From: JAUXFS01 sp050329575
GTDB taxonomy: Bacteria > Pseudomonadota > Alphaproteobacteria > Rhodospirillales > Defluviicoccaceae
DNA length: 9,760 nucleotides
Direction of reading: 5' to 3'
Assembly: GCA_050329575.1 (NCBI GenBank)
Contig: JBHJOP010000012.1
Coordinates: 1-9,760, forward strand
A program made the translations under genes and the position numbers. How positions within the stretch are numbered: position 1 is the stretch's first letter; each line of letters opens with the position of its first letter. Positions 1-5,868 of this stretch are shown piece by piece. The notes beneath the pieces are model-generated. The model saw nothing but the letters and a program-made list of their open reading frames with translations, had not been told where the DNA came from and did no database searches.

Positions 1-1011
1 GACGGGCTGATGACCGACTGGCATCTCGTCCATCTCGGCAGCCGGGCGGTCGGCGGCGCCGGCCTCGTCGTCTTCGAGGCCACCGCGGTGCTGCCGGAGG
101 GGCGGATCAGTCCGCACGATGCGGGGATCTGGAGCGATGCCCACGTCCCGCCGCTGGCCCGCATCGTCCGCTTCATCCACGACCAGGGCGGCCTCGCCGG
201 CCTCCAGCTCGCCCATGCCGGACGCAAGGCGAGCACCCGACGGCCGTGGGACGGCGGCGGCATCGTGCCCGAGGCCGAGGGGGGCTGGACCGGCGTCGTC
301 GCGCCGAGCCCGCTCGCCTTTGCCGACACCTATCCGCATCCCCGGGAGATGACCGCCGACGACATCCGGACCGTCATCGCGGCATTCGCCCGCGCCGCAG
401 AGCGGGCGTGCGACGCCGGCTTCGACGTCGTCGAGATCCACGCCGCCCACGGCTACCTGCTGCACGAATTCCTGTCACCGCTCAGCAACCGGCGGACGGA
501 CGACTGGGGCGGGTCGCCGGAGAACCGGATGCGGATGCCGTGCGCGGTCGTCGAGGCGGTGCGCCGGGTCTGGCCGGAGCGGTTGCCGCTGTTCGTGCGC
601 CTGTCGGCCACCGACTGGACCGAGGGCGGCTGGGATGTCGCGCAGTCGGTCGAACTCGTGCGCCGCCTCGCGCCGCTCGGGGTCGACCTGATCGACTGCT
701 CGTCGGGGGGCAACACCGCGACCGCCGCGATCCCGTTCGGCCCCGGCTATCAGACCACGTTCGCCGAGCGGATCCGCCGCGAGACGGGGGTGCCGACCGG
801 CGCCGTCGGGATGATCGTCGATCCGGCGCAGGCGGACCACGCCGTCCGCAGCGGCCAGGCCGATATCGTGCTGCTCGCGCGCGCGCTGCTGCGCGACCCC
901 TACTGGCCGCTGCGCGCCGCCCGCGAACTCGACGCCACCGTGCCGTGGCCGGCCCAGTACCTCCGCGCCGCGCCGCGCGGCACCACGCCACGCGCCCGCC
1001 CCCGCCGTTGA
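1..1011 (+). CDS. NADH:flavin oxidoreductase / Old Yellow Enzyme family, YqjM-NamA type (5' end outside window)
   Basis: FMN-dependent ene-reductase of the YqjM/NamA class, a TIM-barrel enzyme that reduces activated C=C bonds with NAD(P)H; the physiological substrate is unknown. The frame is open from base 1 and the window begins inside the conserved DG..TDWH..HLGSRA.GG segment, so the true start lies upstream. The ATG at 10 is an internal Met, and the usual N-terminal Cys/Tyr active-site segment is missing here only because of the window edge. Visible motifs, in window residue numbers: QLAHAGRKA (about 69-77), the substrate-binding His pair in IHAAHGYLLHEF (His147, His150), SNRRTDDWGGSPENR just after it, FVRLSATDW, and the C-terminal phosphate-binding region around GAVGMI and DIVLLARALLRDP. 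About 336 residues are in the window against about 340-370 for the family. It stops with TGA and converges with rpsD. The family is certain, the substrate is not. Confidence 0.93.
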   Translation, partial: DGLMTDWHLVHLGSRAVGGAGLVVFEATAVLPEGRISPHDAGIWSDAHVPPLARIVRFIHDQGGLAGLQLAHAGRKASTRRPWDGGGIVPEAEGGWTGVVAPSPLAFADTYPHPREMTADDIRTVIAAFARAAERACDAGFDVVEIHAAHGYLLHEFLSPLSNRRTDDWGGSPENRMRMPCAVVEAVRRVWPERLPLFVRLSATDWTEGGWDVAQSVELVRRLAPLGVDLIDCSSGGNTATAAIPFGPGYQTTFAERIRRETGVPTGAVGMIVDPAQADHAVRSGQADIVLLARALLRDPYWPLRAARELDATVPWPAQYLRAAPRGTTPRARPRR

Positions 1012-1030
1012 TCGGCCCCTGCCGTTGATC
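1004..1030. repeat. 10-bp direct repeat spanning the oxidoreductase stop codon
   Basis: GCCGTTGATC occurs at 1004-1013, covering the TGA stop, and again at 1021-1030, 17 bp further on. It looks like a small local duplication; no function is evident. Confidence 0.6.
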
Positions 1031-1057
1031 CGCCACCCTCGCCGGTCGGGGGGTGCC

Positions 1058-1075
1058 GCCGGCCGCGCCGCCGGC
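1058..1075. terminator. GC-rich hairpin between convergent genes
   Basis: GCCGGC at 1058-1063 and 1070-1075 can pair around a 6-nt loop, in the 72-bp gap between the convergent oxidoreductase and rpsD stops. No T-run follows on either strand, so it is only a weak candidate for a shared terminator. Confidence 0.25.
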
Positions 1076-1083
1076 GTCTGCGG

Positions 1084-1698
1084 TCAGCGCGAGTAGAACT
1101 CGACCACCAGGTGCGGTTCCATCTGCACCGGGTAGGGGACGTCGGTCAGCTTAGGCTGGCGGAGAAAGGTGCCCCGCACCCGATCGGGATCGACCGCCAG
1201 ATAATCGGGGACGTCCCGCTCCGGCGACTGCACGCTCTCCAGCACCGACAGGAGCTGGCGAGACTTCTCGCGGATCTCGATCACGTCGCCGTCCCGGACC
1301 TGATAGGAGGGGATGTCGACGCGGCGGCCGTTGACCTTGATGTGGCCGTGGTTGATGAACTGGCGGGCGGCGAACACGGTGGGAACGAACTTCATCCGGT
1401 AGACGACGGCGTCCAACCGCCGCTCCAGAAGTCCGATCAGGTTCTCCGAATTGTCGCCGCGCCGGCGCATCGCCTCTTCATAGTAGCGGTGGAACTGCCT
1501 CTCGCCGATGTTGCCGTAGTAGCCCTTCAACTTCTGCTTGGCCATCAGCTGCAAGCCGAAGTCGGTCGGCTTGCGACGGCGCTGGCCGTGCTCCCCGGGC
1601 GGGTAGTCGCGGACGTTGATCGGGCTCTTCGGCCGGCCCCACAGGTTGACGCCCAGGCGCCGGTTGATCTTGTACTTGGAAGTCAGTCGTTTGGTCAT
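1084..1698 (-). CDS. rpsD: 30S ribosomal protein S4
   Basis: Primary 16S rRNA-binding protein of the small subunit; it nucleates 30S assembly and in enterobacteria is also a translational repressor. The 204 residues match the usual S4 length. The N-terminal part (about 1-90) has the canonical YK..RRLG..WGRPKSP and PPGEHGQRRR segments, with no cysteines, so it is the zinc-free form. The S4 RNA-binding domain follows (about 92-155, LLERRLDAVVYR..F..T...ARQ.INHGHI.VNG), and the protein ends with the typical VPYPVQMEP.LVVEFYSR tail. The ATG at 1698 is chosen because it gives the family N-terminus MTKR; the open frame runs 40 codons further upstream but that stretch contains the promoter and is not conserved-looking. 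The gene stands alone rather than in an alpha operon, as is usual in alphaproteobacteria. Confidence 0.98.
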   Translation of the reverse strand: MTKRLTSKYKINRRLGVNLWGRPKSPINVRDYPPGEHGQRRRKPTDFGLQLMAKQKLKGYYGNIGERQFHRYYEEAMRRRGDNSENLIGLLERRLDAVVYRMKFVPTVFAARQFINHGHIKVNGRRVDIPSYQVRDGDVIEIREKSRQLLSVLESVQSPERDVPDYLAVDPDRVRGTFLRQPKLTDVPYPVQMEPHLVVEFYSR

Positions 1699-1752
1699 CG
1701 TGCATGCTCGGTGGTGATCGATTGTTGTTGTCCCGGTCGGCCCGACGGGGCG

Positions 1753-1767
1753 GGGAGCGCTGCTCCC
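1753..1767 (-). promoter_or_regulatory. Hairpin in the rpsD 5' leader
   Basis: A perfect 6-bp inverted repeat (GGGAGC/GCTCCC, 3-nt loop) lies in the roughly 85-nt untranslated leader between the predicted rpsD promoter and its ATG. It could be part of an S4 autoregulatory RNA structure, but no such element has been matched. Confidence 0.3.
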
Positions 1768-1790
1768 GCGTTCCCGGGAATGAGGGGCGG

Positions 1791-1818
1791 AGTATACGGA
1801 TGCCGTCGCCGGTGTCAA
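1791..1818 (-). promoter_or_regulatory. sigma70-type promoter of rpsD
   Basis: On the minus strand a perfect -35 TTGACA (1818-1813) is followed after 16 bp by TATACT (1796-1791). Transcription would begin near 1784, leaving a leader of about 85 nt before the rpsD ATG. The match is strong against the local GC-rich background, and it lies downstream of the HNH stop codon. Confidence 0.8.
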
Positions 1819-1851
1819 AGCCCAGCGCGCAGCCGGCGTCCGTCGCCCGGT

Positions 1852-2403
1852 TCAGACGGGCTCCAGCTCGCTGTCCCAGTAGAGGAAGTCGCGCCAGCTC
1901 TCGTGCAGGTAGTTGGGTGGGAAGGCGCGACCGTTCTCCTGCAACTCGAACGCGACCGGCTGGTGCGGGGCACGCATCGGAAACACGCCGGCGTCCCTCG
2001 GCAGCCGGTGACCCTTGCGCAGGTTGCAGGGCTCGCACGCGGTCACCACGTTCGTCCACTCGGTGCGGCCGCCGCGCACCCGCGGGATCACGTGGTCGAA
2101 GGTCAGCCGCTCGGCCGGGAATGCGCCGCCGCAGTACTGGCAGGTGAAGCGATCGCGCAGGAAGACGTTGAAGCGGGTGAACGCCGGCCGCCGTTCGACC
2201 GGGATGTACTGCTTGAGGGCGATGACGCTGGGCAGCCGGATCTGCCACGTCGGCGAACGAACGAACCGGTCGTATTCGGAAACGACGTTGACGCGGCGGA
2301 GGAAAACCGCCTTGACGGCGTCCTGCCACAGCCAGACCGAGAGTGGAAAGTAACTCAACGGCCGGTAGTCCGCATTCAACACCAGGGCCGGATAGTTGTG
2401 CAT
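1852..2403 (-). CDS. HNH endonuclease family protein
   Basis: A 183-residue protein with a classic zinc-ribbon HNH nuclease fold: a CxxC pair (Cys88, Cys91), the catalytic DH dyad (Asp103-His104 in LTFDHVIPRVRGG), Asn118 and a second CxxC (Cys123, Cys126) followed by NLRKGHR. The residues before about 80 (MHNYPALVLNADYRPLSYFP, then a tryptophan-rich stretch) form the N-terminal domain of a chromosomal HNH group common in proteobacteria, so this is probably not a phage or intron enzyme. All metal and catalytic ligands are present, so it should be able to cut DNA; its biological role is not established. The ATG at 2403 gives the family-like MHNYPALVLNADYRPL start; the Shine-Dalgarno sequence is weak. 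It sits between a small unknown gene and rpsD, all leftward, and rpsD has its own promoter. Confidence 0.9.
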   Translation of the reverse strand: MHNYPALVLNADYRPLSYFPLSVWLWQDAVKAVFLRRVNVVSEYDRFVRSPTWQIRLPSVIALKQYIPVERRPAFTRFNVFLRDRFTCQYCGGAFPAERLTFDHVIPRVRGGRTEWTNVVTACEPCNLRKGHRLPRDAGVFPMRAPHQPVAFELQENGRAFPPNYLHESWRDFLYWDSELEPV

Positions 2404-2442
2404 GGTCCCGCAACCACTCCCGCGTCCGCGCTCCCCGACGCT

Positions 2443-2468
2443 ACCCTACGACATCTTGTAGGGTTTTT
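2443..2468. repeat. 7-bp inverted repeat upstream of the HNH gene, T-run on plus strand
   Basis: ACCCTAC (2443-2449) and GTAGGGT (2458-2464) pair perfectly around 8 nt and run into TTTTT (2464-2468) on the plus strand. That has the form of an intrinsic terminator for rightward transcription, although no rightward gene precedes it. It is about 40 bp before the HNH start codon, so an operator for the HNH promoter is an equally good reading. Confidence 0.5.
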
Positions 2469-2522
2469 CCAGCGACCCCCAAGGTGAAATCTTGATGAAA
2501 TCCCGGCCGCTGGCCGCGGCGT

Positions 2523-2550
2523 CACCGGGCGGCATCGGCGCCGCCCGGTG
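2523..2550 (-). terminator. 11-bp hairpin after the small unknown gene
   Basis: CACCGGGCGGC and its exact reverse complement (2523-2533 and 2540-2550) enclose a 6-nt loop, 15 bp past the stop codon at 2566. The stem is very stable but no U-run follows on the minus strand, so it may be a Rho-assisted terminator or a 3'-end stabilising hairpin. Confidence 0.5.
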
Positions 2551-2565
2551 CGACCCTCGATGGGT

Positions 2566-2874
2566 CTATTCGCCTTCGCCGATGGGCTCCTTCGAGGTCG
2601 CCAGGAACCCTCGTCCCTGCGCGAAGTAGATGTAAACGGGCTTCTCGTTGCGCAGGACGTCGAGGACGCTGTGGAACATGGCGGACGGCAGGTGCATCAG
2701 GATGATGCCGCCGCTCTCCGAGTCGTTCTCGAAGAACATCCCTGGATCGTTGAACCTCAGGAACGCGACCGTCTTGCCGTTGGCGCCATAGAGGGCGATC
2801 TGCGCCCGGTTGGTCTGATAGCCGGACGGGCTGCCGTAGAACAGCACGTGATAATGTTTGATTTCGATCGACAT
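2566..2874 (-). CDS. Small conserved-looking protein of unknown function (102 aa)
   Basis: No function recognised. The 102-residue product has a compact, mixed alpha/beta appearance: alternating hydrophobic strands (IKHYHVLFYG, AQIALYG, TVAFLRF, KPVYIYF), one likely helix (SAMFHSVLDVLRNE), many aromatic residues and no signal peptide or membrane segment, so it should be a soluble single-domain protein. Motif-like runs are YGSPSGYQTNRAQIALY, FNDPGMFF and GRGFL. The start at 2874 is chosen because a good Shine-Dalgarno (GAGGAG, 9 nt before the ATG) precedes it; the longer open frame up to 3015 is rich in Arg, Pro and Ala and looks untranslated. The sequence resembles small hypothetical proteins I have seen in proteobacteria, but I know of no characterised member. 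It is followed by a strong hairpin, so it is probably monocistronic. Confidence 0.85.
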   Translation of the reverse strand: MSIEIKHYHVLFYGSPSGYQTNRAQIALYGANGKTVAFLRFNDPGMFFENDSESGGIILMHLPSAMFHSVLDVLRNEKPVYIYFAQGRGFLATSKEPIGEGE

Positions 2875-3186
2875 GGTGAGACACTCCTCGTCCGATGATG
2901 ACGCGCCTGGCGGGACCCCGGCGGGCGATGTCAAGCTCGCGACAGCGTCCGTCGCAGCGGGTCGGACCCGCGGACAGCTCGTCCGTCCACCCGCGCAGCA
3001 TCGATCATGCCGCATGGCGTTATTGCCGCGGACGACGATTAAACTCTAGCGCGCCACGCGGCCGTCTTCAAGGGCATAACCCTTGTGGCGAAACCGGGGC
3101 TGCGGGTCCGGGTTGCGCCCCTGCCCGGCCCGGCTCTCCGGCCCGGCCCGCCGACAGCGACCCACCGGGCGGTGCGGCCGCCGCGC
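2875..3186. other. 312-bp intergenic region with structured leader of the small gene
   Basis: No credible gene is seen here. On the minus strand it holds a possible promoter (3071-3043) and, downstream, perfect small hairpins: GCGGGT/ACCCGC (2957-2962 and 2966-2971) and CGGAC/GTCCG (2971-2975 and 2981-2985), both before the small gene. A further CAAGGG/CCCTTG pair (3069-3074 and 3080-3085) overlaps the -35 region. The part from 3120 to 3186 is very GC-rich and repetitive (CCGGCCCGG occurs twice) and contains no clear terminator for the tRNA. Confidence 0.5.
3043..3071 (-). promoter_or_regulatory. Candidate promoter of the small unknown gene
   Basis: TTGAAG (3071-3066), a 17-bp spacer and TAGAGT (3048-3043) match the sigma70 consensus at 4 of 6 positions in each box. 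It would give a leader of about 160 nt before the ATG at 2874. It is plausible but not strong. Confidence 0.35.
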
Positions 3187-3273
3187 TGGTGCCCCCGGGG
3201 AGACTCGAACTCCCACTCCCTTGCGGGAAACAGATTTTGAGTCTGCCGCGTCTACCGATTCCGCCACAGGGGC
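3187..3273 (-). tRNA. tRNA-Leu, anticodon CAA
   Basis: An 87-nt class II tRNA with encoded CCA. The acceptor stem GCCCCTG pairs with CGGGGGC (one G-U pair), followed by discriminator A and CCA (3189-3187). The anticodon stem GCAGA/TCTGT closes the loop CTCAAAA, giving anticodon CAA, which reads UUG. The long variable arm TCCC-GCAA-GGGA is typical of leucine tRNA, and the T arm is GGGAG-TTCGAGT-CTCCC. The D arm carries GGTAGAC. It lies just downstream of hypD and has its own promoter. Confidence 0.97.
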
Positions 3274-3290
3274 GCCGCGAAGCGCGGGCG

Positions 3291-3318
3291 ATCATAACCC
3301 GCGGCCGGGCCGGGTCAA
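3291..3318 (-). promoter_or_regulatory. sigma70-type promoter of tRNA-Leu
   Basis: TTGACC (3318-3313), a 16-bp spacer and TATGAT (3296-3291) on the minus strand. The -10 box ends 17 nt before the mature tRNA 5' end, so the precursor would have a leader of roughly 10 nt. The discriminator is GC-rich (CGCCCGCG), as in stringently controlled stable-RNA promoters. The spacer also contains an ACCCG/CGGGT inverted repeat that could help end hypD transcription. Confidence 0.75.
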
Positions 3319-3338
3319 TACGCCAGCGCGGCGGCGTC

Positions 3339-4484
3339 TCAGGCCGGCGCCGGGCGTTGGTCGCGGAAGCGGCCGTAGCTGTAATAGGCCGCGCACGCAC
3401 CTTCCGAGGAGACCATGCACGAGCCGATCGGATTATCGGGGGTGCAGCCGCTGGCGAAGATCCTGCAGTCGGTCGGCTTCTTGACGCCGCGCAGCACCGC
3501 CCCGCATTCGCAGGCGCTGTGGTCGGGGACCTTCGCCTCGGCGAGCGGGAACCGCCGCTCGGCGTCGAACTCGGCATAGGCCTCCTTGATCCTCAGCGCG
3601 CTGTAGGGAACCTGGCCGAGGCCCCGCCATTCGAAGCTCTTGCGAAGCTCGAAGCACTCGGCGACCAGTGCCTGCGCCTTCAGGTTGCCGTCGCGCGTGA
3701 CCACCCGGGTGTACTCGTTCTCGACCTCGGCGCGGCCGTCGTTGAGCTGGCGGACCAGCATCAGCACCGCCTGCATGACGTCCAGCGGCTCGAAGCCGGC
3801 GATCACCACCGGGCGCCGGTACTCCGCGGCGAAGAACTCGAACGGCCGGGTGCCGATCACCGCGCTGACGTGGGCGGGACCGATGAAGCCGTCGAGCGGC
3901 AGCGTCCCGAGCCCACGCACCTCGGGGCTCTCGAGGATGTTGGTGATCGCCGCCGGAGTCAGCACGTGGTTGCAGTGGACGCTGAAGTTGGCGAGTCCGT
4001 CCGCCTTGGCCTGGCGAAGCACCACCGCGGTCGGCGGCGTCGTCGTCTCGAAGCCGATGGCGAAGAACACCACCTGGCGGTCGGGCGCGGCGCGGGCGAT
4101 CCTCAGGGCATCGAGGGCCGAATAGACCATCCGCACGTCCGAACCCGCGGCCTTGGCCTTCATCAGGCTCATCCGCTCGACGCCCGGCACCCGCAGCAGA
4201 TCGCCGTAGGTGCAGAGCGTGACGCCGTCGAGGCCGGCGAGACGGATCGCCTGGTCGATGCGCCCGACCGGCAGCACGCACACCGGGCAGCCGGGACCGT
4301 GGATCATGCGCACGTTGCCGGGCAGCAGGTCCTGGATGCCGTAGCGGAAAATGGCATGGGTGTGACCGCCGCAGAACTCCATCAGATCGTAGGTGCGCCG
4401 GGGGTCGGCCTCGGCACGGACAGCGGCGGCGAGGGTCCGCGCGAGGCCGCGGTCGCGGAAGGCATCGACATAGGCCACGGTCAT
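3339..4484 (-). CDS. hypD: Hydrogenase maturation protein HypD
   Basis: Iron-sulfur scaffold that, with HypC, carries the Fe(CN)2CO unit during cytoplasmic [NiFe]-hydrogenase assembly. The 381 residues are the normal length. Diagnostic motifs are all present: EFCGGHTHAI and GPGCPVCV (the conserved cysteines near the iron site), GFETTTPPTA, and the C-terminal [4Fe-4S] region with CECGAVLRGVKKPTDC, FASGCTPDNP and IGSCMV..GACAAYY. The ATG at 4484 is chosen because it overlaps the hypC stop as ATGA and has a GAGGGGA Shine-Dalgarno about 10 nt upstream; the longer open frame runs through hypC in another frame. It is the last hyp gene here: the tRNA gene follows, and hypE, often the next gene in such clusters, is absent. 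Confidence 0.97.
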   Translation of the reverse strand: MTVAYVDAFRDRGLARTLAAAVRAEADPRRTYDLMEFCGGHTHAIFRYGIQDLLPGNVRMIHGPGCPVCVLPVGRIDQAIRLAGLDGVTLCTYGDLLRVPGVERMSLMKAKAAGSDVRMVYSALDALRIARAAPDRQVVFFAIGFETTTPPTAVVLRQAKADGLANFSVHCNHVLTPAAITNILESPEVRGLGTLPLDGFIGPAHVSAVIGTRPFEFFAAEYRRPVVIAGFEPLDVMQAVLMLVRQLNDGRAEVENEYTRVVTRDGNLKAQALVAECFELRKSFEWRGLGQVPYSALRIKEAYAEFDAERRFPLAEAKVPDHSACECGAVLRGVKKPTDCRIFASGCTPDNPIGSCMVSSEGACAAYYSYGRFRDQRPAPA

Positions 4485-4732
4485 TGCAGCCGCGTCCCCT
4501 CGTCGTCGACCCGGTCGAGCATGCCGGCCTCGGCGAACAGCGCCAGCGTCTCGGCGGCCTCTTCCGGCTCCAGTCGCGAAAGTGCGAAGCCGACGTGGAT
4601 GATCACGTAGTCGCCGACCGCGACATCGTCGACCAGCGCCAGATTGACGTCCTTGACGATCCCGGCCACCTCGGCCTTCGCCATGTCGTTGTCGAGAAGC
4701 TCGATGATCCGAGCCGGTATCGCCAGACACAT
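4481..4732 (-). CDS. hypC: Hydrogenase maturation chaperone HypC
   Basis: An 83-residue HypC/HybG-family chaperone that binds HypD and then the hydrogenase large subunit to deliver the Fe(CN)2CO group. It begins with the diagnostic MCLAIPA, so the essential Cys2 that binds iron and partners is intact after Met removal. Further family features are the beta-barrel core (AEVAGIVKDVNLALVDDVAVGDYVIIHVGFA) and the C-terminal helix with EEAAETLALF. The start at 4732 has an excellent Shine-Dalgarno (TAGGAG) that overlaps the stop codon of hypF, 11 nt upstream, and its own stop overlaps the hypD ATG by 4 nt, which suggests coupled translation. Its length and fold fit a single functional copy. Confidence 0.96.
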   Translation of the reverse strand: MCLAIPARIIELLDNDMAKAEVAGIVKDVNLALVDDVAVGDYVIIHVGFALSRLEPEEAAETLALFAEAGMLDRVDDEGTRLQ

Positions 4733-4743
4733 CCGATCCGCTC

Positions 4744-5865
4744 CTATGCCCTCGCCATCACCGCCGCCCACGCCTGGCCGAGACCGATCGCCTGGTCGCC
4801 GGGGGACAGCCGCCGGGCGGTCAGGCAGCGGATGCCGTGCCGCGCGAGGCCGGCGACGAGACCCTCGGTCAGAACCCGGTTGAAGAAACAGCCGCCGCCC
4901 AGTGCGACCCGTCGCAGCCCGCTCTGTTCGGCGGCCTCGGTCACCCAGGCGGTCATCGCCGCGATCAGGGTGCCGTGAAACAGCCCTGCCCCCTCCTCCG
5001 CGCCGAGATCGCACAGCCGGCCGAGCAACGGGCGCAGGTCGAGAACACCGTCGACGATTCGCCAGCCGGCCGCATCGACACGCGGGTCGACCGCCAGCCG
5101 CTCCAGCGCCATCGGCGCCTCGCCCTCGAACGCGGCGATCGGCCTGACGCCGAGGAGGCCGCAGGCGGCATCGAACAGCCGGCCGCAACTGGTGGTCGGC
5201 GGCGCGTTGACCCCGCGCGCCAGCATGCGGGCAATCACCGATGCGCCGTCGCCGGCAACGGTGGCGAAGCGGGCGGCGATCTCGTCACCGCGCCCTAGCG
5301 CGTGCAGGGCCGCCGCCGCCATCCGCCACGGCTCGCGCGCCGCCCGGTCGCCGCCCGGCTGCGGCAACGCGAACAGATGGCCGAGCCGCCGGTAGCCGGT
5401 GGCTCCGACTTCGAGCAGCTCGCCGCCCCACGCCTGGTCGCCGGCGCCGAGGCCGAAGCCGTCGAGGGCGAGCCCGAGCACCGGAGCCTCGATGCCGTGC
5501 TCTGCCATCACCGCCGCGACGTGGGCGTGGTGGTGCTGCACGGCCACCGCCTCGATCCCGAGCCGGTCGGCCAGCGCGACGGCGAACCGGGTCGAGTGGA
5601 AGTCCGGGTGGAGATCGTGGGCAACGACCGCCGGGCCATCCCCGGCGCGGACGAGCAGCCGCCCGGCGAGGTCCTCGAAGGCGCGGACGGCGTCGGCGGT
5701 CTCCAGGTTGCCGACGTCGGGGGAGATCAGCGCGTGGGCGCCGCGGGTCAGGCACAGGGTATTCTTCAGGAACGCGCCGACCGCGAGCACCGTCGGCACC
5801 GGTCGCGGCAACGCGACCATGGTGGCGACGGTGTCGTCGGCGGGGCGGGCGGCGGCGGCGGTCAC
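4744..5865 (-). CDS. hypF: Short-form HypF (Kae1-like carbamoyltransferase domain only)
   Basis: HypF makes the thiocarbamate precursor of the cyanide ligands on HypE. Full-length HypF (about 750 aa) has acylphosphatase, zinc-finger, YrdC-like and Kae1-like domains; this 373-residue protein corresponds only to the last. Its N-terminus, LAVGAFLKNTLCLTRG (about 27-42), matches the start of that domain in E. coli HypF. Seen motifs: QHHHAH (110-115, metal/nucleotide site), LALDGFGLGAGDQAWGGE (132-149), TSCGRLFDAA (225-234), ALGGGCFFNRVL (321-332) and SPGDQAIGLGQA (354-365). The last replaces the usual DGG with DQA. The start is a GTG 3 nt after the hypB stop; an in-frame ATG at 5820 is an alternative. 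A short HypF1 in Ralstonia eutropha is a precedent, so it may be active with a partner rather than being a remnant. Confidence 0.93.
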   Translation of the reverse strand: MTAAAARPADDTVATMVALPRPVPTVLAVGAFLKNTLCLTRGAHALISPDVGNLETADAVRAFEDLAGRLLVRAGDGPAVVAHDLHPDFHSTRFAVALADRLGIEAVAVQHHHAHVAAVMAEHGIEAPVLGLALDGFGLGAGDQAWGGELLEVGATGYRRLGHLFALPQPGGDRAAREPWRMAAAALHALGRGDEIAARFATVAGDGASVIARMLARGVNAPPTTSCGRLFDAACGLLGVRPIAAFEGEAPMALERLAVDPRVDAAGWRIVDGVLDLRPLLGRLCDLGAEEGAGLFHGTLIAAMTAWVTEAAEQSGLRRVALGGGCFFNRVLTEGLVAGLARHGIRCLTARRLSPGDQAIGLGQAWAAVMARA

Positions 5866-5868
5866 GGC

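Noticed and set aside
1699..1818. Longer N-terminus for ribosomal protein S4
   Set aside because: The added 40 residues are not S4-like and the DNA contains the -10 and -35 boxes of the rpsD promoter.
2929..2934. Perfect TTGACA (minus strand) before the small gene
   Set aside because: No acceptable -10 hexamer is found at 15-19 bp spacing.
3120..3186. Terminator for tRNA-Leu
   Set aside because: The region is GC-rich with direct repeats of CCGGCCCGG, but no stem of useful length followed by a T-run on the minus strand was found.
3046..3267. 73-codon open frame on the minus strand
   Set aside because: Its first third is the translated tRNA-Leu gene and the rest is low-complexity; no Shine-Dalgarno.
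2895..4610. 571-codon open frame on the plus strand
   Set aside because: It lies opposite hypD and the tRNA, its product has no domain pattern, and it arises from GC-rich codon bias on the other strand.
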